From: Pseudomonas koreensis
Lineage (GTDB): Bacteria > Pseudomonadota > Gammaproteobacteria > Pseudomonadales > Pseudomonadaceae
Reading direction: 5' to 3'
Length of the DNA: 64,000 bases
NCBI RefSeq assembly: GCF_012986595.1
Contig: NZ_JAAQYM010000001.1
Coordinates: forward strand, 620,001-684,000
In this document: positions 48,649 through 61,137 of the stretch, one piece after another
Layout: every line of letters starts with the position of its first letter
Numbering within the stretch: the first letter of the stretch is position 1
The notes under the pieces: model-generated
The model's input: only the letters and a program-made list of their open reading frames with translations
Database searches by the model: none
What the model was told of the DNA's origin: nothing
Translations under genes and position numbers: made by a program

Positions 48649-49323
48649 TCAGCGAGCCTTGGGCGTGGCGACCTTATCGCGCAGATAAACCGGTTGCGCA
48701 TCATCGGCCGGGATCGACTCGCCGCGTTCCCAGGCAAACCGCGCCAGGGTCAGCAGGTCTTCAGCGTGAGGCAGCATGCCGGCGTCCTGACCGGACAGAC
48801 TGACCGCGATCCGCTCGCCATAACCCCAACCGGTACCGGCACCGAACCATTCGCCGCTGGCATCGGCCGGCAGCGCCGCCACTTCCGGTGGCAGTACCGC
48901 TTCGGCACCGACCAGACGCATCTCGCCGGCCGTCGCGCGGTAGCAGCCCCAATACACTTCATCCATCCGCGCATCGATGGCCGCCGCGACCTGGCTCACG
49001 CCGTGTTCGCGATACGCACGCTGCGCCAGCACCGCCAGGTTCGACACCGGCAACACCGGACGATCCAGGGCAAACGCCAAGCCCTGCACCACACCGATGG
49101 CGATCCGCACGCCGGTGAACGCGCCCGGACCACGCCCAAATGCGATGGCGTCCACCGCTTGCAGCGTAGTGCCGGCGTCGGCCAGCAATTGCTGGATCAT
49201 CGGCAGCAGCTTCTGCGCGTGCAGACGCGGGATCACCTCGTAATGGCTCGTGACCTTGCCGTCATGCAGCAAGGCAACGGAGCAAGCTTCGGTCGCGGTG
49301 TCCAGGGCCAGCAAGGTGCTCAT
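48649..49323 (-). CDS. tsaB: t6A biosynthesis protein TsaB
   Basis: TsaB is the scaffold that activates TsaD for threonylcarbamoyl transfer to A37 of tRNAs. The 224-residue ASKHA-fold protein starts LLALDTATEACSVALLHDG and has FGRGPGAFTGVRIAIGVVQG. It lacks the TsaD zinc histidines, as expected. The ATG at 49323 was chosen over an upstream one in the adk-side gap. TcdA, encoded at 27 kb, uses its product. Confidence 0.93.
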   Translation of the reverse strand: MSTLLALDTATEACSVALLHDGKVTSHYEVIPRLHAQKLLPMIQQLLADAGTTLQAVDAIAFGRGPGAFTGVRIAIGVVQGLAFALDRPVLPVSNLAVLAQRAYREHGVSQVAAAIDARMDEVYWGCYRATAGEMRLVGAEAVLPPEVAALPADASGEWFGAGTGWGYGERIAVSLSGQDAGMLPHAEDLLTLARFAWERGESIPADDAQPVYLRDKVATPKAR

Positions 49324-49372
49324 CGATGTATCCAAAACAGGTGGGAGAAAAAGTGCGTCAGTATAAACAACT

Positions 49373-49392
49373 ACGGCCCGCAAGCGGGCCGT
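49373..49392 (-). terminator. Intrinsic terminator after adk
   Basis: ACGGCCCGC pairs with GCGGGCCGT around a short loop and is followed by AGTTGTTT on the minus strand. It sits between adk and tsaB. Confidence 0.65.
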
Positions 49393-49416
49393 GGATGATG
49401 CAGCCAATCAGCTTTT

Positions 49417-52984
<3,568 letters not shown>

Positions 52985-53196
52985 CAGCAGTTCTCCAGCG
53001 GTAATCGGGACGGCTCAGAAACGAATGCTTTGCCCAGAGAGTGCCGCTCTACGGCGCTTCTTACAAGCAGACGACGAAGGGACTTTAAACCTTGTGGCTT
53101 GAAGCTAGTCTCAACAGTAAGCCGTACAACGGCTTGCCGCCGGCCCCGCCGGACACTCACCCAGGCCTGCCACGAGCAGGCACGAATGAGGTCATC

Positions 53197-53541
53197 ATGA
53201 AAATCCGTGAACTCGCCCAGCATTGGGAAGAAAACGCCAAGGGTCGCCTGACCGACACCGGCTACACGATTCATCTGGACGTCGAGGCCGCCGCGCGGCT
53301 GGCGGCGATTGCCGAGATGTACCCCAAACGCCACCCCGAAGAACTGCTCGGCGAACTGATCGGCGCCGCGCTTGAAGAGTTCGAGGCGAGCCTGCCGTAT
53401 GTGAAAGGCTCGACCGTGGTCGCCACCGATGAAGAAGGCGATCCGCTGTACGAAGACGTCGGCCCGACCCCGCGTTTTCTGGCGCTGTCGAGGCGGCATC
53501 TGCAGGATCTGTCGACGGCTACCGGTAAACAGAAACACTGA
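53197..53541 (+). CDS. Conserved small protein of unknown function
   Basis: The 114-residue soluble protein begins MKIRELAQHWEENAKG. It has a central helical segment (HLDVEAAARLAAIAEMYPKR) and a C-terminal acidic stretch (TDEEGDPLYEDVG). The helical part, with PEELLGELIGAALEEFE, resembles DNA-binding ribbon-helix-helix relatives only weakly. The ATG at 53197 lies behind GAGGTCATC. It is divergent from ppc, with 212 bases between the starts. Confidence 0.75.
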   Translation: MKIRELAQHWEENAKGRLTDTGYTIHLDVEAAARLAAIAEMYPKRHPEELLGELIGAALEEFEASLPYVKGSTVVATDEEGDPLYEDVGPTPRFLALSRRHLQDLSTATGKQKH

Positions 53542-53557
53542 CACAACATAGATCAAC

Positions 53558-53649
53558 TGTAGGAGTGAGCCTGCTCGCGATAGCGGTGTGTCAGTGGCTA
53601 TTGATGCTGACTGACACACCGCTATCGCGAGCAGGCTCACTCCTACAGG
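53558..53649. repeat. REP pair, GAGC-TGCTCGCGA family
   Basis: Facing copies of TGTAGGAGTGAGCCTGCTCG extend inwards through GATAGCGGTGTGTCAGT and its complement, so the stem reaches about 40 base pairs. It begins 17 bases after the small gene's stop. Confidence 0.9.
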
Positions 53650-53775
53650 GCTCGTGTTTCCTGTTGAAAAGTTGTCTGATTTTCCCCGCGCGTACCTCTG
53701 CGAACCGCCAAAGTTCCCGGTTTAGAGCCTTGTCCGTTTAGTCAAAAAAATTTGCGGCGATGGGCCATCTTTTCT

Positions 53776-53804
53776 GAACTTTTGAAAAACGCCTCCGGTC
53801 GGAA
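53776..53804 (+). promoter_or_regulatory. Candidate AlgU (SigmaE-type) promoter
   Basis: GAACTT (53776-53781) and TCGGAA (53799-53804) are separated by 17 bases. This is close to the AlgU consensus GAACTT-N16/17-TCtgA. It lies about 100 bases before the lipoprotein pair. The rest of the 365-base gap (53542-53906) holds only the REP pair and no gene. Confidence 0.5.
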
Positions 53805-53906
53805 GCTGTAACCACGCCTGGAACGAGCGTTTCAAAAACGCGCTTTTACACGACGCTTGCGGCTCCTCGACCAGGATGGATTTTCGGTTTTATCAGGAGT
53901 TAAACA

Positions 53907-54311
53907 ATGGAGTTGAAGACCATGAAGACCCAAACCTCGTTCTCTCACCTGCGCGGTCTGAAACTGGCTGCTCTGGCAATCGGCACCAGCTTCGTGCTGG
54001 CCGGTTGCGCGGGTAACCCACCGACCGAGCAGTACGCTGTGACCCAATCGGCAGTCAACAGCGCCGTGAGCGCCGGCGGTACCGAGTTCGCTGCAGTGGA
54101 AATGAAGCAGGCTCAGGACAAGCTCAAGCAAGCCGAAATCGCCATGCACGACAAGAAGTATGAGCAAGCACGCACCCTCGCCGAGCAGGCTGAATGGGAT
54201 GCTCGCGTAGCAGAACGCAAGGCTCAGGCCGCCAAGGCCGAACAGGCTGTCAAGGATTCCCAGAAAGGTGTTCAGGAACTGCGTCAGGAAAGTCAGCGCA
54301 CCGTGCAGTAA
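53907..54311 (+). CDS. DUF4398 lipoprotein
   Basis: The 134-residue lipoprotein has a long signal peptide with lipobox VLAGC (Cys about residue 35). A charged helical domain follows (VEMKQAQDKLKQAEIAMHDK, then WDARVAERKAQAAKAEQAV), probably a coiled coil in the periplasm. It belongs to the DUF4398 family. The ATG at 53907 has a good CAGGAG site. A second start at MKTQT (residue 6) is possible. It is followed after 56 bases by the OmpA-like lipoprotein. Confidence 0.85.
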   Translation: MELKTMKTQTSFSHLRGLKLAALAIGTSFVLAGCAGNPPTEQYAVTQSAVNSAVSAGGTEFAAVEMKQAQDKLKQAEIAMHDKKYEQARTLAEQAEWDARVAERKAQAAKAEQAVKDSQKGVQELRQESQRTVQ

Positions 54312-54367
54312 GCGCGCATCCCGAATCGCAAAGCTGAAACTTTTATCGATAGAAAGGACGACAAATT

Positions 54368-55156
54368 ATGCGTAAGCAACTGATGATCCCCGCTCTCCTG
54401 GCTGCAAGCGTTGCCCTGGCTGCCTGCTCCACCCCGCCTAACCCGAACCTGGAACAGGCACGCACCAACTACGCCGGCCTGCAGGCCAACCCACAGGCCA
54501 GCAAAGTCGCTGCCCTGGAAACCAAAGACGCGAGCGATTACCTGGACAAAGCCGACAAGGCTTACCTGGACAAGCAAGACGCGGCCAAGGTTGACCAACT
54601 GGCTTACCTGACCAACCAGCGCGTGGAAGTGGCCAAGCAGACCATCGCCCTGCGCACCGCTGAAAACAACCTGAAGAACGCTGCCGCGCAACGTGCCCAG
54701 GCGCGTCTGGACGCTCGCGACCAGCAGATCAAACAGCTGCAGCAGAGCCTGAACGCCAAGCAGACCGATCGCGGTACGCTGGTGACTTTCGGTGACGTGC
54801 TGTTCGCCACCAACAAGGCCGACCTGAAATCCAGCGGTCTGGTGAACATCAACAAACTGGCGCAATTCCTCCAGGAAAACCCTGATCGCAAAGTGATCGT
54901 CGAGGGTTACACCGACAGCACCGGCGCGGCTTCGTACAACCAGTCGCTGTCCGAGCGTCGTGCGACTTCCGTACAAGTTGCACTGATCAAGATGGGCGTA
55001 GATCCTTCGCGCATCGTGGTTCAGGGTTATGGCAAGGAATACCCGGTTGCCGATAACGGCAGCGTGTCCGGCCGTGCAATGAACCGTCGTGTGGAAGTGA
55101 CCATTTCCAACGACAACCAGCCAGTGGTGCCACGTTCGGCAGTCAGCTCGAACTAA
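54368..55156 (+). CDS. lptF: OmpA-family lipoprotein, LptF-like
   Basis: The 262-residue protein has a lipoprotein signal (lipobox ALAAC, Cys about residue 20). A helical DUF4398-like segment covers about 25-130, and a C-terminal OmpA peptidoglycan-binding domain covers about 140-250 with VIVEGYTDSTGAASYNQSLS and GYGKEYPVADN. Length and the partner gene upstream match LptF of P. aeruginosa, an AlgU-controlled outer-membrane lipoprotein linked to mucoid growth. It would tether the outer membrane to the wall. Confidence 0.85.
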   Translation: MRKQLMIPALLAASVALAACSTPPNPNLEQARTNYAGLQANPQASKVAALETKDASDYLDKADKAYLDKQDAAKVDQLAYLTNQRVEVAKQTIALRTAENNLKNAAAQRAQARLDARDQQIKQLQQSLNAKQTDRGTLVTFGDVLFATNKADLKSSGLVNINKLAQFLQENPDRKVIVEGYTDSTGAASYNQSLSERRATSVQVALIKMGVDPSRIVVQGYGKEYPVADNGSVSGRAMNRRVEVTISNDNQPVVPRSAVSSN

Positions 55157-55173
55157 ACAGCACGCGGTAACGT

Positions 55174-55210
55174 AAAAGCCCCGCCTGACTCAGTCAGGCG
55201 GGGCTTTTTT
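55174..55210 (+). terminator. Intrinsic terminator after lptF
   Basis: AAAAGCCCCGCCTGACT pairs with its partner and ends in a run of six T residues. It begins 18 bases after the lptF stop. Confidence 0.9.
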
Positions 55211-55214
55211 GTTG

Positions 55215-55302
55215 AAGATCAAAAGATCGCAGCCTGCGGCAGCTCCTACATCGGAACGCGATCCCTGTAGGAGCTGCCGCAGGCTGCGATCTTTTGCTTT
55301 TA
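55215..55302. repeat. REP pair, GCTGCGATCTTTTGAT family
   Basis: The pair starts five bases after the lptF terminator and its right arm overlaps the stop codon of the convergent gene at 55300. Together the terminator and repeat fill the whole gap. Confidence 0.88.
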
Positions 55303-55629
55303 AGGTTCGAGTTTTTGTGGGGTTTCCTGCCCCATGCAGCGCACGGCTTTTTTCTGCGCATTGATCAACACACCGGTCAAACCCTTCTGCTCGGTATCAA
55401 ACAACACCAGCACGCCATCGATGCACTGCGCCACTTGCGGCGCCGGGTCCAGCGAGACCTTGTAGTCTTCGCCCGGCACGGTCTTGAGCATGGTGAATTC
55501 GTTGAGCAGCAGCGCATCCTCGGGTTTGGCGAAGTGCAGGTAACCGTAGTACCACAGCGCCCCGACGGTGCCGAGGATGCTGCAGATACCGGTGATGATC
55601 AGCGGGATGGCGTTACGTTCTTCACTCAT
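55300..55629 (-). CDS. Small membrane-anchored protein of unknown function
   Basis: The 109-residue protein has one N-terminal membrane helix (IPLIITGICSILGTVGALWY, about residues 8-28) and a short soluble domain with two cysteines (QCIDG and RCMGQ), which may form a disulfide if periplasmic. No family is recognised. Its start overlaps the upstream hydrolase stop by four bases. Confidence 0.75.
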   Translation of the reverse strand: MSEERNAIPLIITGICSILGTVGALWYYGYLHFAKPEDALLLNEFTMLKTVPGEDYKVSLDPAPQVAQCIDGVLVLFDTEQKGLTGVLINAQKKAVRCMGQETPQKLEP

Positions 55630-56531
55630 TGCGGACTCTCATCTTCAGAATTCGGAGATTGCGGATAATTCGGGATCTCGCCGAGGCGGCGCAGGCCGTT
55701 GAAATGTTCGGGGTCTTCCAGATAACGCAGCATCACCTGGCGCCAGACCGGGTCACCGAAGGTCTGCACGTGGCCGCCACGGGTCAATTGCAGCACCCGT
55801 GGTGGTGGCGCCGCTTGATACAGGCGGATGCCATTGGCAAGCGGTACCAGCGGGTCGTCGATGCTGTGAAAGATCAGTTTCGGCACGCCCTTGAGCTGCG
55901 GCATCGAGTTGATGGCGCTGTCGCCGTCCGGCACCAGCCATGACAGCGGCACCTGAAACGGCCAGGTCAGCCATGAAGTGCTGAGGGCGTACTGGCCGAC
56001 GCTGCGATAGCTGGCGGGCACACCGTCGAGCACGAAGGCTTTGAGTTGTTTCTGCCGCTGCGGATGCTGCGCCAGCCAATGCACCGCCATCGAGCCGCCG
56101 AGGCTCTGGCCGAGCAGGATCAGCGGCTTGCCTTTGACTTCCGGCGCCTGGTCCAGCCAGGCGAACGCGGCGTCGATGTCCTGATAGATCGCCGGCAGAC
56201 TCGGCTCGCCTTCGGACAGGCCATAACCGCGATAGTCCACCAGCAGCACTTGATAGCCGTTTTTCGGCAACCACCAACTGCCGCCGAGGTGCATCGGCAG
56301 ATTGCCGCCGTTGCCGTGCAGGTGCAGCACCGTGCCTTTGACCTCGACACCAGGTTTGGCCGGCAGCCACCAGGCATTCAGCTTGAGGCCGTCGGCCGTG
56401 GTCAGGGTGACGGTGCGGTATTGGAGTTTGGCTTTTTCCGGGGTGAAGATCTGGCCCGGTTCGGGGTAGAACAACAACGAACTGCAACCGCCGAGGGTCA
56501 GGAGCAGGCAAAAAATGCCGAGGATTCTCAT
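55626..56531 (-). CDS. Alpha/beta hydrolase lipoprotein
   Basis: The 301-residue protein has a lipoprotein signal (lipobox TLGGC, Cys about residue 15) and an alpha/beta hydrolase fold. LHGNGGN supplies the oxyanion loop, LLGQSLGGSMA the nucleophilic serine, HSIDDPLVP the aspartate, and RGGHVQTF the histidine. An esterase or peptidase acting in the envelope is likely. The start at 56531 was chosen because upstream codons run into a REP pair. Confidence 0.85.
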   Translation of the reverse strand: MRILGIFCLLLTLGGCSSLLFYPEPGQIFTPEKAKLQYRTVTLTTADGLKLNAWWLPAKPGVEVKGTVLHLHGNGGNLPMHLGGSWWLPKNGYQVLLVDYRGYGLSEGEPSLPAIYQDIDAAFAWLDQAPEVKGKPLILLGQSLGGSMAVHWLAQHPQRQKQLKAFVLDGVPASYRSVGQYALSTSWLTWPFQVPLSWLVPDGDSAINSMPQLKGVPKLIFHSIDDPLVPLANGIRLYQAAPPPRVLQLTRGGHVQTFGDPVWRQVMLRYLEDPEHFNGLRRLGEIPNYPQSPNSEDESPQ

Positions 56532-56577
56532 CCGGTGAAACCTCGCAAAAGATTCGGGTTGGAATACAGTCAAAAAC

Positions 56578-56670
56578 TGTAGGAGTGAGCCTGCTCGCGA
56601 TAGCGGTGAATCAGACAACATCAATGTTGAATGCTCCAATTGCTATCGCGAGCAGGCTCACTCCTACAGG
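56578..56670. repeat. REP pair, GAGC-TGCTCGCGA family
   Basis: Facing copies of TGTAGGAGTGAGCCTGCTCG with inner GATAGC/GCTATC lie between the hydrolase start and the DUF1704 gene stop. Confidence 0.88.
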
Positions 56671-56685
56671 GGGTTAGTGTGTGGT

Positions 56686-57963
56686 CTAGAGGATATTCGA
56701 ATAATCCGCCTCGATCCGGTCCAGGCTCAAATGATTGAGGAAGTTGGAGAAGCACATCCACGCCGACAGCGCGTTCATGTCGCGGAACTGTTCCGGCAGA
56801 TACTTCGGTGGCACCACCAAGCCTTCATCCACCAACTGCCGCAGGGTGCGCATGTCCTCCAGCGTGGTCTTGCCGCAGAACAGCAGCGGCACCTGTTCAA
56901 GCTTGCCCTTGCGCACGGCCAACTGAATGTAGTTGTAAACCATGATAAAGCCCTTGAGGTAGGACAAGTCTTTGGTGAATGGCAGACCGGTCGGGGTCGA
57001 GCCGCGGAACACCCGACTGGCGTTGCCGTAGCTTTCGGCCATTTCGAAGCCCTGCTCGCGGAAGAACTCGAACACCTGCAAAAAGTCCGCGCCCTCCTCG
57101 ACCATGTGAATGGCGCGAGTGCGGTTGGTCAGTTTGCGCAGGCGACTCGGGTAGGAAGCGAAGGTGATGATTTCCATCAGGATCGCCAGGCCTTCCTGCG
57201 TCACCGTCGACGAAGGCGGGCCTTTGGACAGGAAAGTGCAGATCGGCTGGTTCAAGCCATTGAGCGTGGTGCCGACGTGCACCAGGCCTTCGTGGACTTC
57301 CAGTGCACGCACATCGCGGTCGTTGAACAGCGCGTCAGTGCGGATCTTGATGTAATCGGCGCCCGCCGCCGCGTCGGCAACGATGCCGTCGGACTCGAAC
57401 ACGCGGATGGTTTCCTCGGCCTCGCCGAACACCTTGTTCAAGCGCGTTTGCAGCAGGTGCACGGCGTCCTTGGCAGTGAGGATTTTCGGCTCGTCCTTCA
57501 GGTCGCCACGGCCGTCGATGTTGTTCAGGTAGTCGGACATCATCAGGCCGAGGTCGGCCAGGGTCGGGTCGCCGGCGTGGAACGCATCGGAGGCGGCGCC
57601 ATAGAGTTCCTGGGAGATCAGGCCGAAATCCTCGGTGCCGCGCGCTTCAAGCATGCGCACCACCATCCGGTATTCCTTGCACATGCGCCGCATGATCTGC
57701 CCGACCGGATTGAACTGACCGAGCTGACGGGTGATGTCGCGCTCGATATTCTGGAATTCCAGTTTGACCTTGCTCGAATCGAAGGACAGCGGTCGATTGA
57801 GGTAGTAGTCGCGATCCACCGCCGGCATTTCCTTGCCCTTGGCCTTGAGAAAGCCCTTGCGGATGTTCTCGTCCCATTTCACCGCATCGAGGACGCGGAT
57901 CGGTGTCTGCGCCAGCACAATGCGATCGGACAGCGTGCGTATCGTCTGCTGGTAATCGTCCAC
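56686..57963 (-). CDS. DUF1704 metallopeptidase-like protein (QEGLA motif)
   Basis: The 425-residue protein has HEGLVH at residues 224-229, an HExxxH zinc motif, and QEGLA at 256-260, which gives the family its old name (flavohemoglobin expression-modulating QEGLA protein). The same HExxxH signature is found in the eukaryotic MATCAP tubulin tyrosine carboxypeptidases, which share DUF1704. A peptidase removing C-terminal residues is therefore likely; substrate unknown. No signal peptide is seen. It starts with GTG behind AGGAG and is followed by the REP pair at 56578. Upstream lies the lipoprotein gene at 57997. Confidence 0.82.
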   Translation of the reverse strand: MDDYQQTIRTLSDRIVLAQTPIRVLDAVKWDENIRKGFLKAKGKEMPAVDRDYYLNRPLSFDSSKVKLEFQNIERDITRQLGQFNPVGQIMRRMCKEYRMVVRMLEARGTEDFGLISQELYGAASDAFHAGDPTLADLGLMMSDYLNNIDGRGDLKDEPKILTAKDAVHLLQTRLNKVFGEAEETIRVFESDGIVADAAAGADYIKIRTDALFNDRDVRALEVHEGLVHVGTTLNGLNQPICTFLSKGPPSSTVTQEGLAILMEIITFASYPSRLRKLTNRTRAIHMVEEGADFLQVFEFFREQGFEMAESYGNASRVFRGSTPTGLPFTKDLSYLKGFIMVYNYIQLAVRKGKLEQVPLLFCGKTTLEDMRTLRQLVDEGLVVPPKYLPEQFRDMNALSAWMCFSNFLNHLSLDRIEADYSNIL

Positions 57964-57996
57964 CCGAAACTCCTGTAGAAAACGTGACGTACTGAA

Positions 57997-58554
57997 TTAT
58001 TTGGCGCGGGCCTGGCGCTGATAGCGCGCGGCCTCGACGAACACATCGGAATTGGCCGGATCGTCGAGGTAAGCAAAGACTTTGTCGAGACGGCTGTCGA
58101 CCTGTACACCGTCACCATCGTCGTCAGTCTGGAAAGACTGGCCGTCGAGGGCTTGCTGCTTGATCGCCTGATTGATCTGCTCGAGGTCGAGGTTGTACAC
58201 CACCAGTTCGTGTTTGTCGGTCAGTTCGAAACCGGCAATGGTGTACTGCCCGCCATAACGCGCCGGCACTTTCGCCGACAGGTACCAGCGACTGCCATGG
58301 TGCGACACGGTGAACGGATACGCCTCGCGCTCGTGGGGTCTGGCCTTGAACCAGGTGACGGCCTGATAGCGATCGGGGCCGACCCGGGTCAACTCAAGGT
58401 TCATCGGCTCGCCCCAGGCATTGGTGCTCGCCCATTTGCCCAGCAGCCCCTTGGGCGCGGGCTCGCTGGCGGGCAGCGGGTCCTTGAAGGTCACCAGACA
58501 ACCGCTGAGCAGCAGGAACGACAGGGCGATCAGCACGCCACGCCAGGCTTTCAT
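57997..58554 (-). CDS. Lipoprotein of unknown function
   Basis: The 185-residue protein has a signal peptide and lipobox LLSGC (Cys about residue 19), then a domain with GKWASTNAWGEPMNLELTRV and a TDDDGDGV segment resembling a calcium-binding loop. No known family is recognised. It precedes the DUF1704 gene by 33 bases on the same strand, so the two are probably co-transcribed. Confidence 0.78.
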   Translation of the reverse strand: MKAWRGVLIALSFLLLSGCLVTFKDPLPASEPAPKGLLGKWASTNAWGEPMNLELTRVGPDRYQAVTWFKARPHEREAYPFTVSHHGSRWYLSAKVPARYGGQYTIAGFELTDKHELVVYNLDLEQINQAIKQQALDGQSFQTDDDGDGVQVDSRLDKVFAYLDDPANSDVFVEAARYQRQARAK

Positions 58555-58602
58555 TCAACACTCCCTATGAATACACGCCGCCCTCACGGTGATTGCGTTC
58601 TC

Positions 58603-58694
58603 CTGTAGGAGTGAGCCTGCTCGCGATAGCGGATTTGCATTCAACACTTTAGTTGTCTGATACACCGCTATCGCGAGCAGGCTCACTCATACAA
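58603..58694. repeat. REP pair, GAGC-TGCTCGCGA family
   Basis: Facing cores lie between the lipoprotein gene and the TetR gene. The right copy ends CACTCATACA, a single change from the usual CACTCCTACA. Confidence 0.85.
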
Positions 58695-58703
58695 GGGATT
58701 GCG

Positions 58704-59417
58704 TTACACCGACGCGAGCACCAAGTGCATATACCGCGTCAGAATCCCGAGCATGTCCTGTTCGGCCAAAGGCTCGGCTTCGTTGAGCAGGCCCTGATAT
58801 TCCATCCGTCCGATAATCGCCGTCAACACTTTGGCATCCTGCTGCGGTTCGCGCGAGCCCAGCACCTGGAACAACTGGCAGGTGCCCTGCAGCAGAATCT
58901 GCTGATGAGAGCGCACCAGATCCGCCAGACGCGGGTTGAGCAGCGCTTCCTGGCGGAACGCCTGCTCGGCCATCAGATGCTCGCGACGATTGACCAGTTG
59001 CCGGTGCACATAGTCGGCCATCAGCCGTGCGATATCGTCCGCCAGCTGCGAGCGCGACGCGGGGCTGCCGTCGCCACTGACCACCATCTCGCGCAACAGG
59101 CCTTCGTTGTTGTTCCACAGCTTGGCCATGTAGGCCGCGCTGCGTTCGACGTATTGGGCAAAGGTATCGGTGAGCAGGTCATCGATGTCCTTGAAGTAAT
59201 AGGTGGTGGCCGACAGCGGCACGCCGGCCTCCGCGGCCACGGCCCGGTGGCGCACGGCGCGCACGCCGTCGCGCACGACAATGCGCATCGCCGCGTCGAG
59301 AATGTCCTGTCGACGCTGCTCACTGCCCTGTCGGCTGGCCTTGCGGCCCTGGTACTGAACACTTTCAGCGACCGCAGTGGCGATACCCGCTGCACCTTCT
59401 TGAGCGATTGCAACCAT
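58704..59417 (-). CDS. TetR-family regulator
   Basis: The 237-residue protein has a 30-residue N-terminal extension. A TetR helix-turn-helix follows (QRRQDILDAAMRIVVRDGVR, then LSATTYYFKDIDDLLTDTF), and then a helical ligand domain. The target is unknown. It lies downstream of lysS on the same strand but behind a strong terminator. From memory a TetR gene sits here in P. aeruginosa too. Confidence 0.85.
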   Translation of the reverse strand: MVAIAQEGAAGIATAVAESVQYQGRKASRQGSEQRRQDILDAAMRIVVRDGVRAVRHRAVAAEAGVPLSATTYYFKDIDDLLTDTFAQYVERSAAYMAKLWNNNEGLLREMVVSGDGSPASRSQLADDIARLMADYVHRQLVNRREHLMAEQAFRQEALLNPRLADLVRSHQQILLQGTCQLFQVLGSREPQQDAKVLTAIIGRMEYQGLLNEAEPLAEQDMLGILTRYMHLVLASV

Positions 59418-59482
59418 CACGACTGGACTTCCTCTGCTATTGCAAAATTAACCAATTGATACATTTGTACCAGACAGGCAAT

Positions 59483-59511
59483 AAAAAGCCGCCTGTTTTA
59501 GGCGGCTTTTT
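59483..59511 (-). terminator. Intrinsic terminator after lysS
   Basis: AAAAAGCCGCC pairs with GGCGGCTTTTT around a TGTTTTA loop, with U-runs on both strands. It lies 12 bases past the lysS stop. Confidence 0.9.
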
Positions 59512-59522
59512 AACTGAAACGT

Positions 59523-61025
59523 TTACGCTTGCGGTCGCATGTGCGGGAACAGGATCACATCGCGGATCGACGGCGAGTTGGTCAGCAACATCACCAGACG
59601 GTCGATACCGATCCCTTCACCGGCCGTTGGCGGCATGCCGTACTCCAGCGCACGCACGAAGTCGGCGTCGTAGTGCATGGCTTCGTCGTCGCCGGCGTCC
59701 TTGTCGGCCACCTGCGCCATGAAACGCTCGGCCTGGTCTTCCGCGTCGTTCAACTCGGAGTAGGCGTTGGCGATTTCACGGCCGCCGATGAACAGCTCGA
59801 AACGGTCGGTGACGTTCGGGTTCTCGTCGTTGCGACGGGCCAGCGGCGACACTTCGAACGGGTACTGAGTGATGAAGTGCGGCTGCTCCAGCTTGTGCTC
59901 GACCAGCTCTTCGAAAATCATCACCTGCAGCTTGCCCAGACCTTCGAAGCCCAGCACCTTGGCGCCGGCCTTCTTGGCGATGGCGCGTGCCTTGTCGATG
60001 TCGTTCAGGTCGTCTGCGGTCAGCTCAGGGTTGTACTTGAGGATCGAGTCGAACACCGACAGGCGGGCGAACGGCTCGCCGAAGTGGAACACCTTGTCGC
60101 CGTACGGCACGTCGGTGCTGCCCAAAACCAGTTGCGCCAGTTCACGGAACAGTTCTTCAGTCAGGTCCATGTTGTCTTCGTAGTCGGCGTAAGCCTGGTA
60201 GAACTCCAACATGGTGAATTCCGGGTTGTGACGCGTCGAAACACCTTCGTTACGGAAGTTGCGGTTGATCTCGAACACTTTTTCGAAACCACCCACCACC
60301 AGACGCTTGAGGTACAGCTCAGGGGCGATACGCAGGAACATTTCCATGTCCAGCGCGTTGTGGTGGGTTTCGAACGGCTTGGCCGCAGCGCCGCCCGGGA
60401 TGGTCTGCAGCATCGGCGTTTCGACTTCCAGGAAGTCGCGCTTCATCAGGAAGCTGCGGATGTGCGCGATCACTTGCGAACGCACGCGGAAGGTCTGGCG
60501 CACGTCTTCGTTGACGATCAGGTCAACGTAACGCTGACGGTAGCGCTGTTCGGTGTCGGTCAGGCCGTGGTGCTTGTCCGGCAGCGGGCGCAGCGACTTG
60601 GTCAGCAGGCGCACGTGGGTCATTTCGACGTACAGGTCGCCCTTGCCGGAACGCGCCAGGGTGCCTTCAGCGGCAATGATGTCGCCCATGTCCCAGGTCT
60701 TGACGGCGGCCAGGGTGTCTTCGGACAGGGTTTTACGGTTGACGTAGACCTGGATGCGACCGGTCATGTCCTGGATCACCATGAACGAGCCACGGTTGAG
60801 CATGATGCGACCGGCAACCTTGACCGGGATTGCAGCCTCGGCCAGCTCTTCCCTGGTCTTGTCCGCGTATTGCTTCTGCAGATCTTCGCAGTAGTTTTCG
60901 CGGCGGAAGTCGTTCGGGAAAGCGTTGCCCTTGGCGCGCTCGGCAGCCAGCTTTTCCTTGCGCAGGGCGATCAGGGAGTTTTCTTCCTGTTGCAGGGCTT
61001 GCGGGTCGAGTTGTTGGTCGCTCAT
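59523..61025 (-). CDS. lysS: Lysyl-tRNA synthetase, class II
   Basis: LysS charges tRNA-Lys. The 500-residue protein has an N-terminal OB-fold anticodon domain (about residues 60-150). The class II motifs follow: motif 2 in [20 protein letters not shown] and motif 3 in [15 protein letters not shown] near the C-terminus. The order prfB-lysS is conserved in many gamma-proteobacteria. Confidence 0.97.
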   Translation of the reverse strand: MSDQQLDPQALQQEENSLIALRKEKLAAERAKGNAFPNDFRRENYCEDLQKQYADKTREELAEAAIPVKVAGRIMLNRGSFMVIQDMTGRIQVYVNRKTLSEDTLAAVKTWDMGDIIAAEGTLARSGKGDLYVEMTHVRLLTKSLRPLPDKHHGLTDTEQRYRQRYVDLIVNEDVRQTFRVRSQVIAHIRSFLMKRDFLEVETPMLQTIPGGAAAKPFETHHNALDMEMFLRIAPELYLKRLVVGGFEKVFEINRNFRNEGVSTRHNPEFTMLEFYQAYADYEDNMDLTEELFRELAQLVLGSTDVPYGDKVFHFGEPFARLSVFDSILKYNPELTADDLNDIDKARAIAKKAGAKVLGFEGLGKLQVMIFEELVEHKLEQPHFITQYPFEVSPLARRNDENPNVTDRFELFIGGREIANAYSELNDAEDQAERFMAQVADKDAGDDEAMHYDADFVRALEYGMPPTAGEGIGIDRLVMLLTNSPSIRDVILFPHMRPQA

Positions 61026-61137
61026 GTCTTTAGATATTCCATCAGGTTCGTTGCCCCCGGGCCTGGCGGCCCGGGAATCGCCAGCAGGGCTGGCTCCTAC
61101 AGGGATCGCGTTGCATCAGCGATCCTGTGTGCGTCTT

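Noticed and set aside
61060..61110. Another REP pair between lysS and prfB
   Set aside because: Only one degraded half (GGCTGGCTCCTACAGG) is visible with no facing partner, so at most it is a remnant.
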